This document shows, in pieces, positions 17,962 to 26,896 of a stretch of DNA of 64,000 bases. This DNA is from Pedobacter psychrotolerans (GTDB lineage Bacteria; Bacteroidota; Bacteroidia; Sphingobacteriales; Sphingobacteriaceae), in NCBI RefSeq assembly GCF_004340665.1, contig NZ_SLWO01000001.1, positions 312,450 through 376,449 of the forward strand. Reading direction: 5' to 3'. The position numbers and the translations under genes were made by a program. The stretch's first letter is position 1. The number at the start of each line of letters is the position of its first letter. The notes under the pieces were generated by a model. It saw only the letters and a list, made by a program, of their open reading frames with translations, was not told the origin of the DNA and did not search any database.

Positions 17962-20394
17962 TTATTTAGAAATTTTTAAACGAGAGATAACTTTTCCAGA
18001 CTGATCATCTGGCGTTTGCATATAAAACAAATCATATAACTGACCACTAGCCCAGGTATCAATCATATTATCATAAAACTTGCTTCCTGGATTACCAGAT
18101 TGCCCACCCGGATAAACACCATGTCCTTTAGGGTTTTTACCAAGTTCGATAACCATCCTCCAGGATGGGCCATTGCTTTCACTTAATGCGTTTATGGTAC
18201 TTTTTGCGCCGCCAATTTGCAATACTTTAGATCCAAATCCAGGTATTTTTGCCAGGTGTGGCACATTACTTTGTTTTAGATTAGACCATCTCCAGTCTTT
18301 ATTTATCGGACCAAATCTACGTTCCAAACTATCACAGCTATATTTGAAGGATTCATTAACCAAATCTGAAAGAGTTTCTTTCTGACTGGTGTTTACATTA
18401 TCAAACCATTTGGCAGCAGGTTCTTTTAAGATCATTTCAACCGTGCGGTCTCTGGAAGGATAGCGCATAGGAACACCTTTAACCGTAAATTCATCATCCC
18501 AGATATCAAATGCAAGGCGTTTGGTCCAGATTTCAAAAATACTGGCAGCAATTTCATTCGCATCATAACGTTTGTTCCACTTGGTTACATAACTTAAAGC
18601 CTCTTTTTGCGTAGCGTTTAACTTTTCAGGATTTAAGAGTGGCAATACTGCCGGAATCAGGTTTTGGGCCAGAATGCTGTAATTATCAGTTTGCATCAGC
18701 CTGATGCTATCCAGTGTAGCTTTATTCATCGCCGTAAGCCGATCATTAATTCGCTTTCCTCGTTCATAAGGTGAGAATTCCCAATTAAGATAATAAGGAT
18801 AAGTTTGATCGGTTGAAGATTGATTAGCCGAACTTACGAAACCTCTTGGTGGGTTTTTTACAGTCGGGTTTTGCGAAGCCGGAATCCAGCCATGCCAATC
18901 ATATGCCGGATCGGTACCATCCAGAATAAACTTTCCCTGGTTTTTCCATTTGAGTGGAAACTTACCATTCGGTGTAATTGCGATATCATTATCTACACTC
19001 GCAAACACAAAGTTTTGAGCAGGTGCGGTATAATATGTTAATGCTTTTCTATAATCATTGTAGTTTTTGCCCCGGTTCAGGTAGTAAAAAGTCATGAGTT
19101 CGTTTGAACTGTCATGTGCAATCCATCGTAAAGCATCACCCACGGGCACGCTGTTCGCTTTAACAAAATTTGATTTTTGAAGATAAACTACAGGCCCTTG
19201 ATGGGTATAGTAAACAGTGTCTATAAGATCTTTACTTCCACGGATTTTAATCACCTCCAGGCGTTTAGTCGTTTTATTCCATTTATTATTGTACCAGTAT
19301 TCATTATGAGAACTGTCTTTAAATTTGATTTGATAGAAATCAAGAACATCTGCAGCAACGTTGGTAACACCCCAGGCAATTCTTTGGTTAAAGCCTATGA
19401 TAATTCCAGGCGCACCAGGAAGAGAAACACCATAAGTATTAATGCCTGGGGCATGTAACTGAATCTGATACCAGATGGAAGGCAGGCTCAATTCCAGATG
19501 TGGATCATTGGCTAAAATAGGATATCCTGATGCTGTTTTACTTCCTGAGAGTGCCCAGTTATTACTGCCTATGCCTTCTACCTTTTCTTTTGTTTGCACA
19601 TTACCAGTTTGAGAAGCAGTAAAACTTTCCGGGGTTTTAGGAATAGGCAATGGCGTGAAATTCCATTTTGTGCCAACCGGAATAATGGGGTCTTCTTTAA
19701 ACGGATAATCAGGAAAAAGATTTTTAGTGATTTCAGGGCCAAACTTTTTCAGAATATTGGTCATGTAAAATTCATCTGATCCCATAGCTAAAATGGCCGA
19801 CATTTGTTTTAATAAGAGTGCACATTTTAATGGCGTCCAGTTTTCTGGCTTAAAGTCTAATATTTTATATTCCAGAGGATAATTTGCATGAGACAAAGTT
19901 TTAATATACGCGTTAATTCCCTCCGTGTATGCCAAGATCATTTCTTTTGATTTTGGATCGGCCATCATCCCCTTAAGCGAATTTTCGGCACCATATACCA
20001 TACCCATTCTACGTTGATAACGGTCGCTTTCCCGTGCAGGTTCTGAAACCACCACTTCGCTGATTCTACCTGCTGCAAACCGAGTTTGAAAATCCATTTG
20101 CCAAAGGCGGTGCATGGCGGTTACGTAGCCCTGAGCCAGATAAAGATCATGATCATTCTGCGCAAAAATATGCGGAATCATCTTGTCATCAAAAACGATT
20201 TCAACCTGATCTAATGCACCCTTAATCTTCACCTTATGGTTGAACATAAAATGATTATTCTCTGCATTTTGCCAAAAACCCATAAAGGGGTTTAGGAATT
20301 TAAGAACGGGGGGAGCACTTCCAATTTTTGTATTAAAAAGGAAAGCCAGACTTATAGGTATAATGATGCAAAATATTGCTTTTAATTTATTCAT
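17962..20394 (-). CDS. Penicillin acylase family N-terminal nucleophile hydrolase
   Basis: The family hydrolyses amide bonds of acylated molecules (beta-lactam side chains, acyl-homoserine lactones and others) after self-cleavage into two chains. The 810-residue precursor has an N-terminal hydrophobic signal or anchor (residues 5-20), so it should be periplasmic. The alpha part holds the QMDFQTRFAAGRISE segment. Autocleavage is expected before Ser277 in GIGSNNWALSGSKT, the catalytic nucleophile. Conserved NDPHLELSLPSIWYQ and GVTNVAADVLDFY follow. The native substrate cannot be told. It leads a three-gene operon. Confidence 0.9.
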   Translation of the reverse strand: MNKLKAIFCIIIPISLAFLFNTKIGSAPPVLKFLNPFMGFWQNAENNHFMFNHKVKIKGALDQVEIVFDDKMIPHIFAQNDHDLYLAQGYVTAMHRLWQMDFQTRFAAGRISEVVVSEPARESDRYQRRMGMVYGAENSLKGMMADPKSKEMILAYTEGINAYIKTLSHANYPLEYKILDFKPENWTPLKCALLLKQMSAILAMGSDEFYMTNILKKFGPEITKNLFPDYPFKEDPIIPVGTKWNFTPLPIPKTPESFTASQTGNVQTKEKVEGIGSNNWALSGSKTASGYPILANDPHLELSLPSIWYQIQLHAPGINTYGVSLPGAPGIIIGFNQRIAWGVTNVAADVLDFYQIKFKDSSHNEYWYNNKWNKTTKRLEVIKIRGSKDLIDTVYYTHQGPVVYLQKSNFVKANSVPVGDALRWIAHDSSNELMTFYYLNRGKNYNDYRKALTYYTAPAQNFVFASVDNDIAITPNGKFPLKWKNQGKFILDGTDPAYDWHGWIPASQNPTVKNPPRGFVSSANQSSTDQTYPYYLNWEFSPYERGKRINDRLTAMNKATLDSIRLMQTDNYSILAQNLIPAVLPLLNPEKLNATQKEALSYVTKWNKRYDANEIAASIFEIWTKRLAFDIWDDEFTVKGVPMRYPSRDRTVEMILKEPAAKWFDNVNTSQKETLSDLVNESFKYSCDSLERRFGPINKDWRWSNLKQSNVPHLAKIPGFGSKVLQIGGAKSTINALSESNGPSWRMVIELGKNPKGHGVYPGGQSGNPGSKFYDNMIDTWASGQLYDLFYMQTPDDQSGKVISRLKISK

Positions 20395-20587
20395 GATGAT
20401 TAGCTAAGATCTCAAGATTACTAAGATAAAGTAAACTGACAAATTATAATGATTGCAAAATACAACAAACTGAATGTCAATCAAAATTATTAATTCATAC
20501 GTAAATATTACACCAATATTGTTTGTGAATCTAAAAAAAAGGATTTAAGTTTATATAACTAATAATACAAACCAAATACATCTATCT

Positions 20588-23467
20588 ATGAGCAGAATTT
20601 TTACAAAGATCTTCTTTGTGTTATTATTCATGTGCACAATTAACTCATTTGCACAGGCACAAAGTATTACGGTTACAGGAATCGTGAAAGACAGACAATC
20701 AAAAGAAGGGCTGGCAGGCGTAAGCCTTACCATTAAAGGACAATCTGGGGGTACGGCTTCTACCTCAAATGGTACTTTTAGCTTTTCAACTTCAGTAAAA
20801 CTTCCTTTTACGCTGGTTGCATCATCTGTAGGATATGGTACCGTAGAGCAGCAAATTACCAATGCCACTTCAGGAATTAATATAGAGATGGAGACCGCAG
20901 TTGTTTTAGGTGGTGATGTAGTTGTATCCGCATCCAGAACTCCCGAACGGATCCTTGAATCGCCGGTTTCCATTGAGCGGATGAGTGCCGCCACCATTAG
21001 AGAAATTGCTGCCCCCTCATTTTATGATGCCTTAAACAATATGAAAGGTGTGGAAAGCAGCATGCAAAGCTTAACCTTTAAATCAATTAATACGAGAGGT
21101 TTTAATTCTAACGGAAATACGCGGTTTAACCAATATATTGATGGTATGGATAATCAGGCCCCCGGTCTGAATTTTTCTGTAGGTAATATTGTGGGCATCA
21201 CCGAGCTGGATATTGATAACGTAGAGCTTTTACCAGGTGCATCTTCCGCATTGTATGGTGCAGGCGGTATCAATGGAACCTTGTTAATGACTTCCAAAGA
21301 TCCATTTAAATATCAAGGAGCTAGTTTTCAATATAAATCTGGTGTTAACCATGTTAACGATGATAACAGCAGTGTACAACCTTTTAACCAACTTGATGTT
21401 CGGTTGGCAAAATCATGGAACAAAAAATTTGGTGTGAAGGCTGCATTTTCATTTCTTCAGGCAAAAGACTGGTTTGGAAATAACTATTCTAACTTTGACC
21501 GGAATGCCAGAACGGCAAAAACAGGTGACCGTAGCAGTGACACAAATTACGATGGTATAAATGTATATGGAGATGAAGTAAGCCAGAATATGCGTAATGT
21601 TGCGCAAAGTGTAGTGGCTGCCGGAACGGCTACTTACGTTCGGAACTACGGTTTAGCTACTGGAGGATTAGTTCCTAGCCAAACTCAGATTAATACGTTT
21701 TTAGCTTCAAATGCTCAAACCCAGCCCTTTTATGTAGGCTTAAACACACCGGGTTTAATTCCAAATCAGAATGTATCCAGAACAGGTTATAATGAATCAG
21801 ACCTAGTGGATTATGATACTAAATCTCTTAAGGCTTCCGGAGCAGTTTATTATAATTTTACCAGCACCATTCAGGCTGTGGCACAGGCCAACTGGGGAAC
21901 AGGTACCTCCGTTTATACGGGCTCTGATCGTTATTCTTTAAGGAACTTCAACATTGGTCAGTATAAAATTGAATTGAAGGGGCAGGATTTTTATTTAAAA
22001 GGATACACCACCCAGGAGCGTTCTGGAGATTCATATATTTCTTCCATTTTGGGTAGTTATATTAATGAAGTTTCTAAGCCATCTACCACATGGTTTCCAC
22101 AATACATTGGTAATTATGTAGGGGCTAGGGCTGCCGGGCAAAGCGATGCCGCGGCACATGTAATTGCCCGCAATGCGGCCAACCAAGGAAGGTTTTTACC
22201 AGGAAGTGCTGAATATGAAGCTGCAAAAAATACCATCATGAATACTACAATCAGTGCTACATCAATCAATAGCACAGATCCGACAAAAAGTGTTTATGGA
22301 GCGAAATTCGATGATAAATCCAATCTCTATCACTATGAGGGCATGTATAATTTTACCAATGCATTTAACAATGTAGTGGAGTTTCAGGTTGGTGCATCCT
22401 ATCGTTTGTATGATCTTAATTCTGCCGGAACCATCTTTAATGATTTAAATGAATCCATCGATATCAATGAATACGGTGCATTTGCTCAGGTTGGTAAAAA
22501 AATGCTTAATGATAAACTAAAGGTTACTTTTGCAGGTAGATATGATAAAAGCCAGAATTTTGAAGGCCGCTTTACACCGCGAATCACTGGAGTTTTTACG
22601 GTAGCAAAAAACAATAATATCAGGCTGTCTTACCAAACCGGATACCGCAATCCAACCACACAAAACCAATATATTGATCTTTCTGTAGGTGGCGGATCAC
22701 AACGCTTGATTGGCGGTTTGCCTGAAATTATTTTCGGGAAATATAAATTAGATACTAATAAGCCTTTTACCGATGTAAGTTATCGTGCTTTTATTTCGTC
22801 TGCAGCTACAGGTACAGCCAATCCGGCGTTGCTACAACAATATACATTCGATACCAGGGGCGTGCGTCCTGAAAGTGTGCAGTCTTACGAGTTAGGGTAC
22901 AAAGGTTTAATTATGCCTAACCTGTTGATTGATGCTTATGGTTATTACAATATTTATAAAGACTTCATTACCGCTGTTGATGTTTATCAAAATGTAGGTA
23001 CGCTTGCCAGTCCAACTTTTGTGAAATTTGGTGTTCCGGTTAATGCAGCAGGAGAGGTAACCTCCTATGGTGCAGCTTTAGGATTGGATTATCTGATTAA
23101 TAAGTGGACTTTAAGCGGAAATGTTTCCTATAACCAGATTGGCGATTTACCTGTAAACTACATCAATGATTTTAATACGCCAAAAATTCGTTTTAATCTG
23201 GGTTTAGGCAACAGGGAAATTATTAAAAACTTTGGCTTTAATGTGTCTTACCGCTGGCAGGATAAATTTTACTGGAATTCTTCATTTGCTTCTGGCGATG
23301 TTCCGGCGTATAGCTCGCTTGATGCACAGGTGAGTTTACAAATCCCTTCTGTAAAATCGGCAATTAAGTTAGGTGGATCGAACGTGATGAATAAATATTA
23401 CATCACTTCATACGGTAACCCTGCTGCGGGTGCCATTTACTATATATCTTATTCTTTTAATCCTTAA
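20588..23467 (+). CDS. TonB-dependent outer-membrane receptor with carboxypeptidase-like domain
   Basis: The 959-residue product has a signal peptide (cleavage likely after ...NSFAQA), an N-terminal carboxypeptidase-D regulatory-like beta domain (VTGIVKDRQSKEGLAGVSLTIKG), a plug domain (SASRTPERILESPVSIERM ... LLPGASSALYGAGGINGTLLM) and a large beta barrel ending YYISYSF followed by two residues. It imports a bulky ligand across the outer membrane with TonB energy. No SusD partner is adjacent, so a classical polysaccharide-utilisation pair is absent. The ligand is unknown. A terminator follows. Confidence 0.93.
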   Translation: MSRIFTKIFFVLLFMCTINSFAQAQSITVTGIVKDRQSKEGLAGVSLTIKGQSGGTASTSNGTFSFSTSVKLPFTLVASSVGYGTVEQQITNATSGINIEMETAVVLGGDVVVSASRTPERILESPVSIERMSAATIREIAAPSFYDALNNMKGVESSMQSLTFKSINTRGFNSNGNTRFNQYIDGMDNQAPGLNFSVGNIVGITELDIDNVELLPGASSALYGAGGINGTLLMTSKDPFKYQGASFQYKSGVNHVNDDNSSVQPFNQLDVRLAKSWNKKFGVKAAFSFLQAKDWFGNNYSNFDRNARTAKTGDRSSDTNYDGINVYGDEVSQNMRNVAQSVVAAGTATYVRNYGLATGGLVPSQTQINTFLASNAQTQPFYVGLNTPGLIPNQNVSRTGYNESDLVDYDTKSLKASGAVYYNFTSTIQAVAQANWGTGTSVYTGSDRYSLRNFNIGQYKIELKGQDFYLKGYTTQERSGDSYISSILGSYINEVSKPSTTWFPQYIGNYVGARAAGQSDAAAHVIARNAANQGRFLPGSAEYEAAKNTIMNTTISATSINSTDPTKSVYGAKFDDKSNLYHYEGMYNFTNAFNNVVEFQVGASYRLYDLNSAGTIFNDLNESIDINEYGAFAQVGKKMLNDKLKVTFAGRYDKSQNFEGRFTPRITGVFTVAKNNNIRLSYQTGYRNPTTQNQYIDLSVGGGSQRLIGGLPEIIFGKYKLDTNKPFTDVSYRAFISSAATGTANPALLQQYTFDTRGVRPESVQSYELGYKGLIMPNLLIDAYGYYNIYKDFITAVDVYQNVGTLASPTFVKFGVPVNAAGEVTSYGAALGLDYLINKWTLSGNVSYNQIGDLPVNYINDFNTPKIRFNLGLGNREIIKNFGFNVSYRWQDKFYWNSSFASGDVPAYSSLDAQVSLQIPSVKSAIKLGGSNVMNKYYITSYGNPAAGAIYYISYSFNP

Positions 23468-23492
23468 AGGTAAATTAAAAAATACTCTGCCA

Positions 23493-23522
23493 CCCGATAC
23501 CTAAAAAGTATCGGGTTTTTTT
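23493..23522 (+). terminator. Terminator after the TonB receptor
   Basis: An 8-bp stem CCCGATAC/GTATCGGG with a 7-nt loop, followed by seven T residues. Confidence 0.9.
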
Positions 23523-23620
23523 ATTGTACTTATTTTTAGCAACTCAATTCATTATTTTTGATTAATGTTTTGCACATTTACAGAACAAGAAAACTACAAT
23601 AAATCTGATTAGCCAAACCA

Positions 23621-24247
23621 ATGAAAAAAGTATTTATCCTGATTGCCATTAGTCTCTCATTAGCTGCATGTAACAGCAAACAAAAGAAAGATAGTTCAAA
23701 TGATGAGCAAGATACCAGCCTGACTTCAACGGAACAAAATCAGCAAAAAAGTCCGATTGTAGCTGGTGATAGCATTGTTTGGGCCAAAGTTCCTGAACTT
23801 AAAAATATAGGTACATTTCCTTTCTTTACGCCTACAGGTGAATTGGTTATGGCAGATGCTAAAGATGGATCGTCAGAAATTTTTGATGATGTGGTATTCA
23901 ATAATTATATCGGAAGCGGAATATACCCAACAAAAGGGAAGTTAGGGATTCTGGCATTTGAAGACCATCAGGGTAAGCCTTTTAATAAATTGTTATTTGA
24001 CGATACATTTGATGAATGGATAGAGAAATCAGGCGCACCAATGATTTATGAAGGCACCTTTCCATCCAATGAAGAAGCTAAAAAAAAGCTTCATGAAAAT
24101 CTGTTCAACGGTAAAAAAAGAACACTTGGTTTAGCTGATGACGAACCTTTTGCAATGTATGTCTTTAAAAATGAAGGCAAAAAATATGTTATTAATGTTC
24201 AATCCAATTCTGCTCAGGGAAAAGTTTTTGTGATGGAATTAAAATAG
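23621..24247 (+). CDS. Lipoprotein of unknown function
   Basis: The 208-residue product starts MKKVFILIAISLSLAAC with a lipobox (Cys17), then a Ser/Thr/Gln-rich linker and a compact domain of about 150 residues (WAKVPELKNIGTFPFFTPTGELVMADAK). I do not recognise the domain. The protein should be anchored to a membrane and face the periplasm or outside. It sits alone between the TonB receptor and the glucosidase gene, with about 130 bases on each side, so co-regulation is possible but not shown. Confidence 0.75.
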   Translation: MKKVFILIAISLSLAACNSKQKKDSSNDEQDTSLTSTEQNQQKSPIVAGDSIVWAKVPELKNIGTFPFFTPTGELVMADAKDGSSEIFDDVVFNNYIGSGIYPTKGKLGILAFEDHQGKPFNKLLFDDTFDEWIEKSGAPMIYEGTFPSNEEAKKKLHENLFNGKKRTLGLADDEPFAMYVFKNEGKKYVINVQSNSAQGKVFVMELK

Positions 24248-24374
24248 ATTTCGGCTCTCAAACCAAACACACTGAAAAATCTATATCTTGCTATAAAATA
24301 TTTGTATAATAGTACTTTCTTAAGCACATCCCGGTTTAAGAGCTGATTTAAAGTAAATTTTGAATAAATAAAGG

Positions 24375-26837
24375 ATGGAAGAGCAAAACGATAAGCCAAA
24401 TGAGGTAAATGAACTGGTAGATACTGAACAGGAAATACAGCATTTAAACAATCCTGTTGACATATCGGTTAAACCAATTGTTAAACAATATCTCGGCGCC
24501 GTAAAAAAAGTAAAAAAAGAAGGGAATCGATTTTATTTCTCTGATGGAGATGCAAGGGTTGAGATACGTGTAGTGAGTGATGAGATTATTCGGGTTCGTA
24601 TGGCGCCACATGGCGTTTTTCTGGATGATTTTTCTTATGCAGTACCTGAAGTAGATCAAAAAGTGTCTGTATTTAAAATGCAGGAGCACGAAAGTCATTA
24701 TACCATATCTACCCATTCTGTTACCTGCAAAATAGAGAAAGAGAACTTTCATATTTCCTTTTCTGATAACATCACCAATTTGGTGATGGTTGATGAGGCA
24801 AACTCCATGCATTGGGAAGAGAATACTGATTTTGGCGGTTATTATATTTACGCGACAAAAAAATGCCATCCGGAAGAAAACTTTTTCGGACTAGGGGATA
24901 AATCAGGAAATTTTAATCTTCGTGGCCGTCGCTTCGAAAACTGGAATACTGATGCCTATTCTTTTGGTTGGAACCAGGACCCATTATACAGAACTATTCC
25001 TTTTTATATCGGGTTGCATAATGAAGCTGCATATGGCATTTTCTTCGATAACACTTTTAAATCATATTTCGATTTTGGTGGTGAGGATGTAAATAAAACC
25101 AGCTTCTGGGCAGATGGCGGCGAATTACAATATTATTATATCCATGGGCCACATATTATGGATGTGGTTAAACGTTATGCCAGCTTAACAGGAACCCATC
25201 CAATGCCTCCAAAATGGACGTTGGGTTATCAGCAGTGTCGCTGGAGTTATTATCCTGAAACAAAGGTTAAAGAAATTGCCAAGCAATTCAGAGATCGAAA
25301 AATTCCTTGTGATGCCATTTATCTGGACATCGATTACATGGACGGCTATCGCTGTTTTACCTGGAATAAAAAATATTTTCCTGATCCACGCAGAATGATC
25401 AAGGAACTTTCCAATGATGGTTTCAAAACTGTTGTGATGATTGATCCGGGAATTAAGGTAGATGATGATTATTGGGTATTTAAAGAAGGAAAAGATAATA
25501 AATACTTCTGCAGAAGGAGTGATGATTACTTTATGGAAGGCCATGTATGGCCTGGCCGTTGTCAGTTTCCCGATTTTACCAACCCAAAAGTGCGAAAATG
25601 GTGGGGTAAATTGTATGAGGAACTGGTAGATATGGGTGTTGCAGGTTTCTGGAATGACATGAATGAGCCAGCTGTTTTTGGCTCAGGAACCTTTCCAAAT
25701 GATGTTCGCCATAATTATGATGGCTTTCGCGGATCACACCGCAAGGCACACAATGTTTACGGCATGCAAATGGTTCGCTCAACTTATGAAGGGCTTAAAA
25801 AACTCATGCGCAACAAACGCCCTTTTACCATAACCAGAGCAGGTTATTCAGGTATGCAGCGTTATGCTAGCGTGTGGACAGGAGATAACATTGCCACCTG
25901 GGAACACCTTAAAATAGGAAACATTCAATGCCAGCGCTTATCTGTTTCTGGCGTACCTTTTTGTGGAACGGATATAGGTGGTTTTAGTGGCGAACCTGAT
26001 GGGGAATTGTTTACCCGCTGGATTCAGTTAGGTACATTTTCGCCATTTATGCGGGCACACTCTGCAGGTGATACAGCCGAGCGGGAACCCTGGAGTTTTG
26101 GTGAATTTTTTGAAGATATCAACAGGAAATTTATTGAGCTTAGATATCGCCTGATGCCTTATCTCTATTCCGTTTTCTGGGAACATCACCGTTATGGTTT
26201 TCCAATTTTAAGGCCATTGGTGATGCTTGAGCAAGAGAATATTAGCAACAGTTTCCGTCAGGATGAATTTTGCTATGGCGATAAATTATTAATTTGTCCT
26301 GTTTTAGAACAAGGCGCAATATCCAGAAAGGTTTATCTGCCAAAAGGTACGTGGTACAACTTCTGGACAAATGAAGTTTTGGAAGGTGGGAACGAATATA
26401 CGGTAGAAGCGAAAATTGACAGCATGCCTATCTTTGTAAGAGCTGGTGCTGTGATACCAGAATACCCGGTGATGCAGTATGTTGATGAAAAGGCCATTAC
26501 CGAAGTTTCTCTAAATATTTATAGCAGTGATTATGAGGTTAATTCATACATGTATGAAGATCATGGAGATACCTTTGCCTTTGAACAGGATATTTATCTG
26601 GAGAAAAAATTTACCGTAAAGGCAGATTCCCGGATGCTGAGGGTTAACCAAAGGATTGAAGGACTTTATACTCCGAATTATGAATTTTATGCATGCCAGT
26701 TAATGGGACTAAAATTTCAGGTGAAAAAAATCATTGTTGATAATAAAGAGGTAAGCGATTATGAGGTAGATGATAAAAATGTGCTGCACTTCAAATGCCT
26801 TAAAAACTTTACAGAAATACAGATTTTAAGTCTGTAA
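24375..26837 (+). CDS. Glycoside hydrolase family 31 alpha-glucosidase
   Basis: GH31 enzymes release glucose or xylose from the non-reducing ends of alpha-glucans or alpha-xylosides. The 820-residue product has an N-terminal beta-sandwich, a catalytic barrel with the nucleophile aspartate in GFWNDMNEPAVFG (about Asp428) and the acid/base aspartate in HSAGDTAEREPW (about Asp566), and C-terminal beta domains. No signal peptide is visible, the N-terminus being acidic (MEEQNDKPNEVNELVD), so it is probably cytoplasmic. With the branching enzyme directly downstream, it points to glycogen or maltodextrin metabolism. A hairpin separates the two genes. Confidence 0.95.
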   Translation: MEEQNDKPNEVNELVDTEQEIQHLNNPVDISVKPIVKQYLGAVKKVKKEGNRFYFSDGDARVEIRVVSDEIIRVRMAPHGVFLDDFSYAVPEVDQKVSVFKMQEHESHYTISTHSVTCKIEKENFHISFSDNITNLVMVDEANSMHWEENTDFGGYYIYATKKCHPEENFFGLGDKSGNFNLRGRRFENWNTDAYSFGWNQDPLYRTIPFYIGLHNEAAYGIFFDNTFKSYFDFGGEDVNKTSFWADGGELQYYYIHGPHIMDVVKRYASLTGTHPMPPKWTLGYQQCRWSYYPETKVKEIAKQFRDRKIPCDAIYLDIDYMDGYRCFTWNKKYFPDPRRMIKELSNDGFKTVVMIDPGIKVDDDYWVFKEGKDNKYFCRRSDDYFMEGHVWPGRCQFPDFTNPKVRKWWGKLYEELVDMGVAGFWNDMNEPAVFGSGTFPNDVRHNYDGFRGSHRKAHNVYGMQMVRSTYEGLKKLMRNKRPFTITRAGYSGMQRYASVWTGDNIATWEHLKIGNIQCQRLSVSGVPFCGTDIGGFSGEPDGELFTRWIQLGTFSPFMRAHSAGDTAEREPWSFGEFFEDINRKFIELRYRLMPYLYSVFWEHHRYGFPILRPLVMLEQENISNSFRQDEFCYGDKLLICPVLEQGAISRKVYLPKGTWYNFWTNEVLEGGNEYTVEAKIDSMPIFVRAGAVIPEYPVMQYVDEKAITEVSLNIYSSDYEVNSYMYEDHGDTFAFEQDIYLEKKFTVKADSRMLRVNQRIEGLYTPNYEFYACQLMGLKFQVKKIIVDNKEVSDYEVDDKNVLHFKCLKNFTEIQILSL

Positions 26838-26846
26838 ATCTTTTAG

Positions 26847-26872
26847 CCCCAAACGCTGTTTAGTGTTTGGGG
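26847..26872 (+). terminator. Hairpin between the GH31 gene and glgB
   Basis: A 10-bp stem (CCCCAAACGC with GTGTTTGGGG, one G-T pair) and 6-nt loop, without a clean T-run. It may be an attenuator or weak terminator. Confidence 0.6.
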
Positions 26873-26896
26873 TTAAATATATCTAGTCAATTTACT

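Noticed and set aside
20551..20997. 148-codon minus-strand ORF opposite the start of the TonB receptor gene
   Set aside because: It overlaps the signal peptide and first domain of a clear receptor gene. Its composition is that of an antisense shadow.
24444..24869. 141-codon minus-strand ORF inside the GH31 gene
   Set aside because: It is fully contained in conserved GH31 coding sequence and shows no recognisable domain.
26867..26896. TTG start of the branching enzyme at 26867
   Set aside because: It would place the start inside a stable hairpin and add residues outside the conserved N-terminus. The ATG at 26897 fits better.
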